The position numbers and the translations under genes are program-made. The notes beneath the pieces are model-generated. The model was not told the DNA's origin and did not search any database. It worked only from the letters and a program-made list of their open reading frames with translations. 64,000 bases of DNA from Parasutterella muris (GTDB lineage Bacteria; Pseudomonadota; Gammaproteobacteria; Burkholderiales; Burkholderiaceae_F), in assembly GCF_009767915.1 (NCBI RefSeq), contig NZ_WSRP01000011.1, positions 1 to 64,000 of the forward strand, given 5' to 3'. Of this stretch, positions 35,709 through 45,123 are shown piece by piece (position 1 is the stretch's first letter; each line of letters starts with the position of its first letter).

Positions 35709-37003
35709 TGAAGCGGTTGGTCCTCTGCGCTGCGGTCATCATGCTGTCGTTCTCGGCAGCTGCGGCCGATTTTTATGTTTCTTCCGCGCCGGAGCTTTCT
35801 CAGGCGCTTGCAGCCGCAGCCGACGGAGATAGGATTGTTCTGCGACCCGGCGAATACGCCGGAAACTTTGTTATTTCCAAAAAAATAAAACTCAAGGGCA
35901 GCCCCGGGGCCTTTATAGACGCTAAGGGGAAGGGTACTGCACTTTTAATTCGCTCTTCAGATGCTGAAGTCTCAGATCTGGGGATAAAAAATTTCGGTTC
36001 AGACCTTTATGAGCGAGACGCCGGAGTGCGCATCGATGAAGGCTTTAAAAATGTCCGGCTTCATCAATTAAATATTACAGGCCCCGGCTTTGGGGTCAGA
36101 GCCGATCGCACTGAGAATGTCACGGTTGAAAACTGTGAGATTCGCGGGGAGAGAAAAATGCATGTTCTGGACAGAGGTGACGGCGTTTATTTCAATTATG
36201 TCAAAAACGCTTCTCTCAGCGGCAATAAAGTTCTCTATACCCGTGACGGTTTCTATTTTGAAAATACCGACAATACGGACAGCCGCGGCAATAGTTTCGC
36301 CGGGCTTCAGTACGGTATTCATTATATGTTTACGCGCGGAGACCGCGCTCAGGACAATAAGGCAAGAGCCGTGATCGGCGGCTATGCGCTGATGAGTTCG
36401 GAACGAATTCGTCTGGAAAATTCCGAATCTCAGGGCGCGGTAGAGTTCGGAGTTCTGCTTAATGAAACCAAGGACAGCATTGTTCGGGGCAATAAGGCGG
36501 TGAAAACGCATAACCGACGGGGCAGGAGAGAGCTCGATACAGAGGGCAAAGGTCTATTCATATATGGAGCCGGCGCCAATATTGTCGAAAACAACACGTT
36601 TGAAGGCAATGACGTTGGAATCGGCATCGCACTCGGCGGAGAAGAAAGTACACTGACCCGAAATCGAATTATTAATAATCGGCTTCAGGTGCGTTATGTT
36701 GGCTCGTCTCGCTTGGAATGGAGCAGCGGCAAAATAGGCAATTATTGGAGCGGTTATCAGGGCTGGGATTTGAATAGGGACGGCATCGGAGATGTGCCGT
36801 ATCAGCCGAACGATTCTTTAGATCGCCTTTTTTGGCTCTATCCGCAAATCCGCTTTCTCATGGAAAGTCCGCTGATTGTGCTGTTAAAGTTCATGACCGC
36901 AAAATTCGACTTTGATAAAGACAAAGGCGTCACAGACTCATATCCCCTGATCGTCGATCCCGATTCCGTATCAGCTGAAAGGGTGTCAAATGAACGCAGT
37001 TGA
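35708..37003 (+). CDS. nosD: NosD-family periplasmic beta-helix protein
   Basis: The protein has 431 residues with a signal peptide (about 1-21, ending AAA-DFY) and a right-handed parallel beta-helix built from carbohydrate-binding/sugar-hydrolysis (CASH) repeats. Asn-rich turns such as NKVLYTRDGFYFEN and SRGNSFAGLQYGIHYMFT are typical of NosD. With NosF and NosY it forms an ABC machine needed to assemble the copper site of NosZ; here the client is probably MccA. The start overlaps the nosL stop (TAATG), and its 3' end overlaps nosF by 14 bases. Confidence 0.88.
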   Translation: MKRLVLCAAVIMLSFSAAAADFYVSSAPELSQALAAAADGDRIVLRPGEYAGNFVISKKIKLKGSPGAFIDAKGKGTALLIRSSDAEVSDLGIKNFGSDLYERDAGVRIDEGFKNVRLHQLNITGPGFGVRADRTENVTVENCEIRGERKMHVLDRGDGVYFNYVKNASLSGNKVLYTRDGFYFENTDNTDSRGNSFAGLQYGIHYMFTRGDRAQDNKARAVIGGYALMSSERIRLENSESQGAVEFGVLLNETKDSIVRGNKAVKTHNRRGRRELDTEGKGLFIYGAGANIVENNTFEGNDVGIGIALGGEESTLTRNRIINNRLQVRYVGSSRLEWSSGKIGNYWSGYQGWDLNRDGIGDVPYQPNDSLDRLFWLYPQIRFLMESPLIVLLKFMTAKFDFDKDKGVTDSYPLIVDPDSVSAERVSNERS

Positions 37004-37727
37004 ATGCAGAGATTTATTTTTTAACCGGGGCAAACGATCGGTGCTCAAGGGCATATCCCTGCAGATTGCGCCGGGTGAGCTGGTCGCGCTGATCGGCCCG
37101 AACGGCGCCGGCAAGTCGACATTGATCAAGCTGCTTTTAGGCCTTCTAAAACCGGCTTCTGGATCGGTTCGAATTTTTGAAAAGGAAGCCGGTTCTGATC
37201 CGCTCAACGTCGGCTATCTTCCTGAGAATGTTAGTTTTTACAGCGGAATGACATTTGAAGAGCACCTCTCATATTTTGCGTCACTGAAAGGCGTCGGCAG
37301 AGACAGGGTAGAGGAACTGATCAGCGTCTTAGGCCTGGAATGTGTCAGGAAGCAGACACTGAATCGAAGCTCAAAAGGTCAGAAGCAGCGTCTCGGCCTT
37401 GCACAGGCGATTCTCTCCAAGCCCGGTCTGCTGCTTTTGGATGAGCCGACGGTTGGGTTGGATCCGCAGGCGTCCGCCTTTATGTATCAGGAGCTGCATC
37501 GTCTTAAAGAGGCTGGATGCGCGGTTCTTGTCTGCACGCATGAGCTTCTGCTCGCGCAAGCCTATATGGATCGGGCTTTAATGATTTGCGGCGGTAAAAA
37601 AGCCGCTGAAGGTACGTGCAGAGAAATGATCCGGCAGAGCGGCTTGTCTGAAGAGACTGCTGAAATGTCGCTTTTGGATATTTACTGCCGAGTGCTGGAC
37701 AAAGAGAACGGTAAAGAGGTTTTATGA
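36990..37727 (+). CDS. nosF: NosF-family ABC transporter ATPase
   Basis: The protein has 245 residues. Walker A is GPNGAGKST (about 36-44), the signature region reads LNRSSKGQKQRLGLAQA, and Walker B is LLLLDEPTVGLDPQ. It is a cytoplasmic ATPase that should pair with the NosY permease to power the NosD machine. The start lies inside nosD, and the stop overlaps nosY by 4 bases. Confidence 0.9.
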   Translation: MNAVECRDLFFNRGKRSVLKGISLQIAPGELVALIGPNGAGKSTLIKLLLGLLKPASGSVRIFEKEAGSDPLNVGYLPENVSFYSGMTFEEHLSYFASLKGVGRDRVEELISVLGLECVRKQTLNRSSKGQKQRLGLAQAILSKPGLLLLDEPTVGLDPQASAFMYQELHRLKEAGCAVLVCTHELLLAQAYMDRALMICGGKKAAEGTCREMIRQSGLSEETAEMSLLDIYCRVLDKENGKEVL

Positions 37728-38527
37728 AAGTACTGAGTTCAGCGCTTCTGGTTGCTGCAAAAGAATTTAGAGACTGTTGGCGTAATCTTTGGCTGATTAC
37801 CGGAACGCTTCTTTTTGCCCTTCTCTCGCTCGGCATTGTGTTCGGAACCGCTGCGATCGGAGGAGATTTTTCTTTCAGGCCGATGACGGCGGTTTTAAAT
37901 TCCCTTGTCTCTCTATCGGTCTTTCTGATTCCTTTGATCGCCATTCTGATCAGTTACGACGCTTTCGTCGGAGAAGCCGAGCAGGGGACGCTGCTTTTGC
38001 TCCTAACCTATCCGATCAGTCGAACATCTATTTTGCTTGGAAAACTGATCGGTCACAGCGCTGCGCTTTTTTTGTGCATCTTTTTGGGGTTCTCTGTGCT
38101 TTTGATTCTGACGGCTGCCAGACTACTTCCCTATGACTTCAGCGCACTGCTGAGGCACTTGGTCTTGTTGGCATTAAGCGGCTGGATGCTTGGCGTCATC
38201 TCGATTCTGCTCTCTTATTTAATCAGCATTCTCAGTCCGTTCAAAGCGTTTGCGCTGGGCATTCTTCTGGTGATCTGGCTCGCGCTTGTGATTTTTTACG
38301 ATTTAGCTCTGCTGATTCTTGCGATTGCGGATGATTCTCTGACGCAAGGGGCGCTGAACTTCTTTATGGTTTTGAATCCTGCCAGTGCTTTCCGATTGCT
38401 CAATCAGGAATCGTTAGGTATCGTAACGACGTATATTGCCCCCGCTTATCTTGGGTTATATTTGCTGCTCTGCGCGGTGGCCTTATTTTTGGCCGATCGA
38501 ATTAGTTTCGGAAGAAGGAGCCTGTGA
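37724..38527 (+). CDS. nosY: NosY-family ABC transporter permease
   Basis: The protein has 267 residues with six hydrophobic segments. EFRDCWRNLWL near the N-terminus and YEDAFVGEAEQGTLLLLL-like sequence (YDAFVGEAEQGTL here) are typical of NosY and related ABC-2 permeases. It forms the membrane part of the NosDFY machine. ATGA overlap with nosF. Confidence 0.88.
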   Translation: MKVLSSALLVAAKEFRDCWRNLWLITGTLLFALLSLGIVFGTAAIGGDFSFRPMTAVLNSLVSLSVFLIPLIAILISYDAFVGEAEQGTLLLLLTYPISRTSILLGKLIGHSAALFLCIFLGFSVLLILTAARLLPYDFSALLRHLVLLALSGWMLGVISILLSYLISILSPFKAFALGILLVIWLALVIFYDLALLILAIADDSLTQGALNFFMVLNPASAFRLLNQESLGIVTTYIAPAYLGLYLLLCAVALFLADRISFGRRSL

Positions 38528-38557
38528 CAGATCGTCACCAATAGAAAGGATATACAA

Positions 38558-39172
38558 ATGAAAATTGCAAAAGCACTTGTCGCTGCGGTTTGTCTGGCAG
38601 TTTCCGCGGCAGCCTGGTCACAGGCGATGCTTCAGGAAAAGGTCTACAACACCGGAGACGCGCTTAAAAAGCCGATGGTGATGACGCCTTTTACCGAATT
38701 TCAAAATGCCCGCAAAATTCCGGCGCTTGATTTATACACGCTTAGCGGCGAGCCAGTTGATCTCAGGAACTATCGCGGCAACGTTGTGATCCTGAATATT
38801 TGGGCGAGCTGGTGCGCACCCTGCATCAGAGAGATTCCCGCGATCACAAAGCTTCAGCAGGAGCTGAAGAATTCGAAGATAAAGATCATCGGAGTCTCTG
38901 TGGATGATTCCGTAACTGGTCTTCCGCGTTTTTTAAAGCGTAATAAGGTTTCTGATTTCATGACACTGGTTGACCCGAGGAAGACGGTTGATAATGTCAT
39001 TCCTCTGACAGTTGTACCTACGAACTACATTCTGGACAGAGACGGAAATATGGTCGGTGTGCTGAGAGGCTATCTTCCCTGGGAGGATCCGGACGTTCTG
39101 ACCTTCCTGAAGAAGCTCGAGGCGAAGTACGCTGATCCCGCAAAACTCGAAGAAAGCGGCAAACAGCAGTAA
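38558..39172 (+). CDS. TlpA/ResA-like periplasmic thioredoxin
   Basis: The protein has 204 residues with a signal peptide (about 1-22, ending AWS-QAM) and a thioredoxin-like domain whose active site is WCAPC (NIWASWCAPCIREIP). The family keeps cysteines reduced for haem attachment or for copper-site assembly. As the last gene of the cluster (30 bases after nosY, AAAGGA ribosome-binding site) it probably serves MccA or NosL cysteines. Since the local CcmH has only one cysteine and there is no ccmG, it could also supply the missing reductant. Confidence 0.85.
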   Translation: MKIAKALVAAVCLAVSAAAWSQAMLQEKVYNTGDALKKPMVMTPFTEFQNARKIPALDLYTLSGEPVDLRNYRGNVVILNIWASWCAPCIREIPAITKLQQELKNSKIKIIGVSVDDSVTGLPRFLKRNKVSDFMTLVDPRKTVDNVIPLTVVPTNYILDRDGNMVGVLRGYLPWEDPDVLTFLKKLEAKYADPAKLEESGKQQ

Positions 39173-39180
39173 AGGATCTG

Positions 39181-39220
39181 AATTCCCGTTCATGTAAAAA
39201 CAGGGCGGGAATTTTTATTT
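39181..39220 (+). terminator. Terminator of the mcc/nos cluster
   Basis: AATTCCCG (39181-39188) and CGGGAATT (39206-39213) are perfect 8-bp arms around a 17-base loop and are followed by TTTATTTT. Confidence 0.7.
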
Positions 39221-39419
39221 TCAGCTTCTGTTTAACGTTTTGAAACCTTGGCTCTGTCGGTGCGATCTCGGTGATCTTCCTACATTTACGGCTTCGCGTG
39301 TTCAGGCATTAGGGCCGGCTGAGTAGCCTGAGGCTATTTGAGGTTGAACTTACGCCTTGTTTCTTCTTTGTTTTTTGTATCATAGTTTTGGGGTAAACGC
39401 AGCAGGTGCGATGAGATAG

Positions 39420-41200
39420 TGCGCTTCGAGGCCCAACCCCAACTTTCCTTTCCTAGATTGTACAAATCGGGCAGGGAATTTTAATTTTCAACTTCTTCAT
39501 AAGGTCCTCGTAACGTTTTGGTATCTTGTGCCAGAGGTATGTGACATGTCCCTCAGTGACGAACTTATTGATGGTTAATGCATTGAGTTCACTTATCAGG
39601 CGAGGTGCTCGCTCCGGATCAATGTCGGCGTCCTGAAGACGTTTATGCAGTATCAGGCTTAGAGTCAGACCTAAATACGTGATAAAGACTTTTCCTTCAA
39701 GAGCTCTTTCAGAATACCCCAGTCTTCTGCCGCTGCATCTGTCTTTGTAGTTATTAAACGATTTTTCAACAATGCCCTTTTGTCGGTAAATATTTAGAGC
39801 TTTGTCCGGATGCGCAATCCTGTCGGAACCAAGTAAGAAGAAGCCGCAGCTCTGGCAGAACTGAGTCCAAGCTGGAACATTAAATACGTATCTGTTCTTG
39901 CCGTCAGCTCCTTCCTCAGGGTTGAAAAATTGTCTGAAATACGGAGAGTTCGGAACTTCTCCATCTGTTAAACGCCGCTTAAAATCTTCGATCAATTGAG
40001 TCATGTTCATGACGCAGTCGGCTTCTCTTTCTTTGCTGTAATAGACATGGAGAAACAACTTATCTTGCTCGACACCGGAATGCCGCAGAATTTCGCGCAT
40101 TGCACAAAAGCAGTTAACACTGCTCTTAAAGGCTGCGGGCAAACATAGTCTGAGGGAGCCGGCTTCTGCCTCAAAGGTTTGCTCAGCAATTTTCAAGTCA
40201 GAACGAAGCCCGCAGACAAAGCCGACGTGATTGCGGAACATCATCTGCAAATTTTGATCAGAGCAAAACTCTCTATCCGACACCAGGCTGATATCTTCCT
40301 CATCAATTTTGGCCGAGCGCGCAAACAGGTTCTTCAGTAAAACAACATCTGTGATAGAACTGTCCGGCACCTTGTAGTAAAGAGGCTCGGCTGTCTTCTC
40401 GTCGATCAGCAGCGCTAGCTTTAGCAGGGCCTCTTCGTTGTTGAGTCCGTGGGCTGCGTTATGAACTGTTTGCGAGAACGAGGATACCGAAGTGGCATCG
40501 AATACCCAGTAATTGTTTTTGCCCGATTCTTTATTAGAGGCAAGACGAAGCTGCAGGTATTGTTCGACTGAGGGTTGGTAATTGATGGATTCAAATAATT
40601 CGGAGATTCTCTGCGAAGGTATAACGGCAGCCGGATAGAGTGAGCTTTGAGCAATTACGTCGTAGTTAGACAAAGAGGTGTCCGGGTGGATAACAAAGAA
40701 TATCGCTAAGGAAAGCAGCTCCTGCCAATGCTTTGGAAAGACGGTTTTTAAGGTTTGAGTTATTCCAGTTTGTATGGCAATTTGCTCTAATACATAGCTG
40801 GCTCCGGCGTTTAGTGTTTTTGTTCGATTTAAAACCATTTGAGCCGTCGACAGACTGACTTCCGGCATGCCAACCGGGCAGAGCTTGTTATCGGCAAAAG
40901 TTAGTTCGACATCCTTGTATTGAGGATTGTCTCGAAGAAATTTCCTCCCTAATTCCACCTTGCCGTCGATCAGACAGCCAAGGGTAATTCGGTGCTTGCT
41001 AAAAGAACGACGTTTAACCGGGTCCCATGCATTCTGAAATTGATACAGATAGTCTTTGCCCTTGATATTTACCTTGATGACATGCTCAATTGCCTGCGGA
41101 AGCATATGAAACCCTCCACTTGGATTAAATGATCATAATCGGTTAAATAGACAAAGATAATGTTCAATGCCCGATTTGCGGGCGTTTGGGGCACTGTATA
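39420..41200 (-). mobile_element. Insertion sequence carrying one DDE transposase (ends undetermined)
   Basis: A single-gene element is implied by the transposase at 39453-41105. The stated ends are guesses. CAAATCGGGCA occurs inverted near both ends (39463-39473 on the plus strand; complement at about 41168-41178), but the left copy lies in the 3' end of the transposase gene, so it may be chance. Confidence 0.45.
39453..41105 (-). CDS. DDE transposase of IS1634/IS4-like type
   Basis: The protein has 550 residues. A typical N-terminal region (YLYQFQNAWDPVKRRSF, then 'ITLGCLIDGK') precedes an RNase H-like DDE core: first Asp in YWVFDATSVSSF, second Asp in SLVSDREFCSD, and Glu in GIVEKSFNNYKDRC. 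The length and motifs fit the IS1634-like branch of the IS4 superfamily. The frame is intact, so the element may be active. It lies 280 bases after the mcc/nos cluster in the opposite direction. I could not settle the terminal inverted repeats or a target duplication. Confidence 0.82.
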   Translation of the reverse strand: MLPQAIEHVIKVNIKGKDYLYQFQNAWDPVKRRSFSKHRITLGCLIDGKVELGRKFLRDNPQYKDVELTFADNKLCPVGMPEVSLSTAQMVLNRTKTLNAGASYVLEQIAIQTGITQTLKTVFPKHWQELLSLAIFFVIHPDTSLSNYDVIAQSSLYPAAVIPSQRISELFESINYQPSVEQYLQLRLASNKESGKNNYWVFDATSVSSFSQTVHNAAHGLNNEEALLKLALLIDEKTAEPLYYKVPDSSITDVVLLKNLFARSAKIDEEDISLVSDREFCSDQNLQMMFRNHVGFVCGLRSDLKIAEQTFEAEAGSLRLCLPAAFKSSVNCFCAMREILRHSGVEQDKLFLHVYYSKEREADCVMNMTQLIEDFKRRLTDGEVPNSPYFRQFFNPEEGADGKNRYVFNVPAWTQFCQSCGFFLLGSDRIAHPDKALNIYRQKGIVEKSFNNYKDRCSGRRLGYSERALEGKVFITYLGLTLSLILHKRLQDADIDPERAPRLISELNALTINKFVTEGHVTYLWHKIPKRYEDLMKKLKIKIPCPICTI

Positions 41201-41241
41201 CGGCCTACTTATGATCGGTTTTTCAGGGATTCAGTAAAGAG

Positions 41242-41266
41242 AAAGCCCGCCGAGAAGCGGGCTTTA
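41242..41266 (-). terminator. Terminator of galE
   Basis: AAAGCCCGC (41242-41250) and GCGGGCTTT (41257-41265) pair around CGAGAA; on the minus strand the second arm is followed by CTCTTTACT. It lies 17 bases after the galE stop. Confidence 0.75.
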
Positions 41267-41282
41267 CATACGGGAGAGCTGA

Positions 41283-42302
41283 TTATTCGTCCGGATAACC
41301 GTTCGGATTCATCATCTGCCAGCGCCAGGTGTCTTCGCACATCTTTTCAATGCCGCGTTTGGCCGTCCAGCCGAGAAGTTCGTGCGCTAAGGTCGGATTC
41401 GTCCAATAGGCTGCTTTGTCTCCAGGGCGTCTCGGACAGATTTCATAAGGGATATTGCGTCCGCTCATTTTTTCAAACGCTTTGACGAGCTCTAAAACCG
41501 TTGTATTGCTGCCGGTGCCGAGATTTACCGTAATTAGCTGAGGCTTGTGATTCAGAACTCTGAGCGCATCGAGGTGACCGTCCGCAAGGTCTTCCACGTG
41601 AATATAATCGCGGGCGCCGGTACCGTCTCGGGTCTCGTAATCATTGCCGAAAACCTTCAGACAGGGTCTGCGGCCGACTGCGACCTGAGAAATAAAGGGC
41701 ATCAGATTGTTAGGGATGCCGTTCGGATCTTCTCCGATCAGACCGGATTCGTGCGCACCTACCGGATTGAAGTACCGAAGAATCGCGATCGACCAATCCG
41801 GCTCTGCTCTGAAGAGCTTTCTAAGCACTTCTTCAATCATCCATTTGCTCAGACCGTAGTTGTTGATCGGAGCAAGCGGCGTGGATTCGTCAAATTCATC
41901 GTACCCCGGATCGCCGTATACAGTCGCGGAAGAAGAAAAGATGAATTCTTTCACGTTGAACTTCTTCATGACGCGAAGCAGAACAATGGTGCCTTCGACG
42001 TTATATGAGAAGTAGAGCAGGGGGTCGCTCTCAGATTCTCCGACTGCCTTTCGCCCAGCGAAATTGATGACGGAGTCAATCTTGTATTGGGTGAAAAGAT
42101 CTTCAAGGGCTTTCTCGTCACGAATGTCTCCGACAACAAGCGGAGGACGCTTGCCGGTGATTTTTTCGATTCGATCGAGAACAGTACGCTTCGAATTGCT
42201 GAAGTTGTCAAAAATCACGGGCGAATACCCCGCCTCAATCAGTTTGACGACCATGTGGGATCCGATGTAGCCGGTTCCGCCTGTAACTAGGATATAGCTC
42301 AT
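41283..42302 (-). CDS. galE: UDP-glucose 4-epimerase
   Basis: The protein has 339 residues and is a short-chain dehydrogenase/reductase. The NAD-binding motif is TGGTGYIGSH (residues 7-16), and the catalytic Tyr-Lys pair is in NNYGLSKWMIEE, with FSSSATVYG before it. It interconverts UDP-glucose and UDP-galactose, here probably for lipopolysaccharide or capsule since no galactose operon is present. It follows adk on the minus strand, but a terminator separates them. Confidence 0.95.
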   Translation of the reverse strand: MSYILVTGGTGYIGSHMVVKLIEAGYSPVIFDNFSNSKRTVLDRIEKITGKRPPLVVGDIRDEKALEDLFTQYKIDSVINFAGRKAVGESESDPLLYFSYNVEGTIVLLRVMKKFNVKEFIFSSSATVYGDPGYDEFDESTPLAPINNYGLSKWMIEEVLRKLFRAEPDWSIAILRYFNPVGAHESGLIGEDPNGIPNNLMPFISQVAVGRRPCLKVFGNDYETRDGTGARDYIHVEDLADGHLDALRVLNHKPQLITVNLGTGSNTTVLELVKAFEKMSGRNIPYEICPRRPGDKAAYWTNPTLAHELLGWTAKRGIEKMCEDTWRWQMMNPNGYPDE

Positions 42303-42320
42303 ATGCTCAGAAAAAGAGAA

Positions 42321-42338
42321 AGACCACCGAAGTGGTCT
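42321..42338 (-). terminator. Terminator of adk
   Basis: AGACCAC (42321-42327) and GTGGTCT (42332-42338) form a perfect stem around CGAA; on the minus strand it is followed by TTCTCTTTTTC. Confidence 0.75.
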
Positions 42339-42354
42339 CTCGGTTTAGGAAGGA

Positions 42355-43041
<687 letters not shown>

Positions 43042-43107
43042 CTAAAGATACCATTTTGGACTGATGTCCTTAAGATTTCAAGAGACTTGGGTTAAAAGCA
43101 ATCGGTG

Positions 43108-43878
43108 TCAGCTGTTAAATTCCTTAGCGGCGCAGAAAGCTCGGACCCTTTCGAGGTCCTCAGCGGTATCAACGCCCGGAGGAATTTCATCATTGAATAC
43201 AGACACCGCGATCTTGTAGTCATTCCAAATCGCGCGAAGCTGCTCGAGACTTTCAAAGGCCTCCAGAGGAGACTTCGGAAGTGTCGGGTAGCTCTTCAGG
43301 AATCCGCATCGGTAACTGTAGATGCCGACATGTCTCAAACCGAGGTCTTGGGGCAGAACTTCTTGTTTTTTTGCGAATTCATCGCGTGCCCACGGAATCG
43401 GCGCTCTGCTGAAGTAAATCGCCCGGTTGTTCTTATCGAGAATCAGCTTGACGACGTTCGGATTAAAGAATTCCTCGGAACTTTTGATGCGGATCGCGGC
43501 CGTTCCCATGACGCTCTGCGCGTCATTAACCAAGAGGTCGGCAGCCGCAGAAATGATATTGGGCGGGATGAGCGGTTCATCGCCCTGAACGTTCACAATG
43601 ATTTCATTGTCCGGAATACCGCTTTTCTCTGCGGCTTCGCAGATGCGGTCGGTTCCGCAGGCATGATCCTTGCGTGTGAGGACTGCCTGAACACCGAATT
43701 TTTGACAGCACTGAAGGATGCTTTCATCGTCCACAGCGCAGATCACGCGGGAAGCTCCGCTTTTGAGCGCTTGTCTGGCAACGCGCACGATCATGGGTAC
43801 GCCGCAGAGGTCTGCGAGCGGTTTATTCGGAAGCCGAGTGCTTTTTAAGCGCGCGGGAATAATGACGGTAAAACTCAT
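43108..43878 (-). CDS. kdsB: 3-deoxy-manno-octulosonate cytidylyltransferase
   Basis: The protein has 256 residues. It opens with IIPARLKSTRLPNKPLADL and has NVQGDEPLIPP in the middle, both signatures of KdsB. It activates Kdo to CMP-Kdo for the lipid A inner core. The start overlaps the ycaR stop by 4 bases. Confidence 0.95.
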   Translation of the reverse strand: MSFTVIIPARLKSTRLPNKPLADLCGVPMIVRVARQALKSGASRVICAVDDESILQCCQKFGVQAVLTRKDHACGTDRICEAAEKSGIPDNEIIVNVQGDEPLIPPNIISAAADLLVNDAQSVMGTAAIRIKSSEEFFNPNVVKLILDKNNRAIYFSRAPIPWARDEFAKKQEVLPQDLGLRHVGIYSYRCGFLKSYPTLPKSPLEAFESLEQLRAIWNDYKIAVSVFNDEIPPGVDTAEDLERVRAFCAAKEFNS

Positions 43879-44069
43879 TTCTTCTCCAGTTTTTCAACTT
43901 CTTCCTCAGTCATATCGCGCGCTTCGCTCGGAACCATCGCAGGGATGTCGTCGACAACGGGAAACGCCTTTAAGTCGCTTTTGCAGTAGAACTCTTTTTT
44001 GTCTTTGTTCCAGCGAAGAGGTCCTTTGCAAATCGGACAGACCAAAATTTCTGTAATTTTCGGATCCAT
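43875..44069 (-). CDS. ycaR: Trm112-like/YcaR family protein
   Basis: The protein has 64 residues with LVCPICKGPLRWNKDKKEFYC near the N-terminus: a CPxC pair with a lone third Cys (YCKSD), as in UPF0434/YcaR proteins. The function is unknown; it is nearly always between lpxK and kdsB, as here. Confidence 0.88.
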   Translation of the reverse strand: MDPKITEILVCPICKGPLRWNKDKKEFYCKSDLKAFPVVDDIPAMVPSEARDMTEEEVEKLEKK

Positions 44070-44082
44070 TTGAATCTACCGG

Positions 44083-45123
44083 TTAGTGGTTATTTGTTTT
44101 GTAACGTTCGGAAGCAGCCGTGATTTTCTTTTCAATAAAATCAACGAGGAATTTATCCAGCTGCGTTTCTAAAGGAACGACATAAATTCGTTCATCATTT
44201 TTGATTTCCGGATGCTTTCTGCACTTCACAGCATCTTTCTCAGTAATAAAAATGAGATCAGCCTTGCTTTCAGCAAAAGGATTTTTTGTGAAGCTGTAAT
44301 GATCGGGCAGAGGAATCGGGTTGATTTCAAGGTCGTGCGCGCGAAGCATTGAGAAGAACCTGTCCGGAACGGCAATACCCGCCATCGCGTCCGCTTTCAG
44401 CTGTTTTTTTGCCTGCATGCGCGCAAGCGTATCCAAAGTAATCTTTTCCCCGCTCGCATAATTGATCGCGTCGGAAAAGCCGCTTGTTGCGGCGTAGCGA
44501 GGCGTAGATGAAGTCACAACATCTTCGGTGGCGTTAAGCACAATGGCGTCAACTTCGTCAAGCCGAGCAGGTCTTTCGCGAAGCGGTCCGGCAGGAAGCA
44601 CCCAGCCGTTGCCTAAACCGCGAGCGCCGATGACAGCGAGCTCGACATCTCTGCCAAGTTCATAATGCTGCAGACCGTCGTCACTGATGAGTACGTTGAC
44701 AAGCGGGTATTCTGCCAACAGGGATTTGGCGGCATCAACACGCTTTTTGCATACGAAGGTCGGAGCTCCGGTGGATTTTTTGATGAGCAGCGGTTCATCG
44801 CCGACGATGTCGGGATTACTGTTTTCCTCAACTTCGACAGGAGCGTCGGCGGCCCCTTTGTAGCCGCGTGAAATGACGCCGGGATTCCATCCTCTTTCCC
44901 GAAGAGCGCGAACAAGAGATATGGTTACGGGTGTTTTGCCGGTTCCGCCGACATAAATATTCCCAACCACAACAACCGGGACGCCGACATTCGTGACTTT
45001 AGCGTTTTTGCGCCGACGGCTCGAAGCCCACATAAAAACCGCAGAAGCGGGAAGCAGGAGCCAGGAAATTATTCCGCGCTTATCCCACTGTTTATGCAGG
45101 AGTGTTTCTAGTTGTACGTTCAT
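44083..45123 (-). CDS. lpxK: Tetraacyldisaccharide 4'-kinase
   Basis: The protein has 346 residues. The P-loop is GNIYVGGTGKTPVTI, with a hydrophobic anchor near the N-terminus (ISWLLLPASAVFMWA) and SRGYKG and ISDDGLQHY typical of LpxK. It phosphorylates lipid A disaccharide at the 4' position at the inner membrane. First gene of the lpxK-ycaR-kdsB unit. The exbB/exbD genes that often precede lpxK in Burkholderiales are absent; a long AT-rich gap follows instead. Confidence 0.94.
   Translation of the reverse strand: MNVQLETLLHKQWDKRGIISWLLLPASAVFMWASSRRRKNAKVTNVGVPVVVVGNIYVGGTGKTPVTISLVRALRERGWNPGVISRGYKGAADAPVEVEENSNPDIVGDEPLLIKKSTGAPTFVCKKRVDAAKSLLAEYPLVNVLISDDGLQHYELGRDVELAVIGARGLGNGWVLPAGPLRERPARLDEVDAIVLNATEDVVTSSTPRYAATSGFSDAINYASGEKITLDTLARMQAKKQLKADAMAGIAVPDRFFSMLRAHDLEINPIPLPDHYSFTKNPFAESKADLIFITEKDAVKCRKHPEIKNDERIYVVPLETQLDKFLVDFIEKKITAASERYKTNNH

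Noticed and set aside
36068-36511. 147-codon minus-strand frame opposite nosD
   Set aside because: Shadow of nosD; the beta-helix repeats on the plus strand are clear.
39385-41200. Terminal inverted repeats of the insertion element
   Set aside because: Several short matches (TTTGGGG, CAAATCGGGCA) exist, but none pairs correctly in orientation and distance outside the transposase gene.
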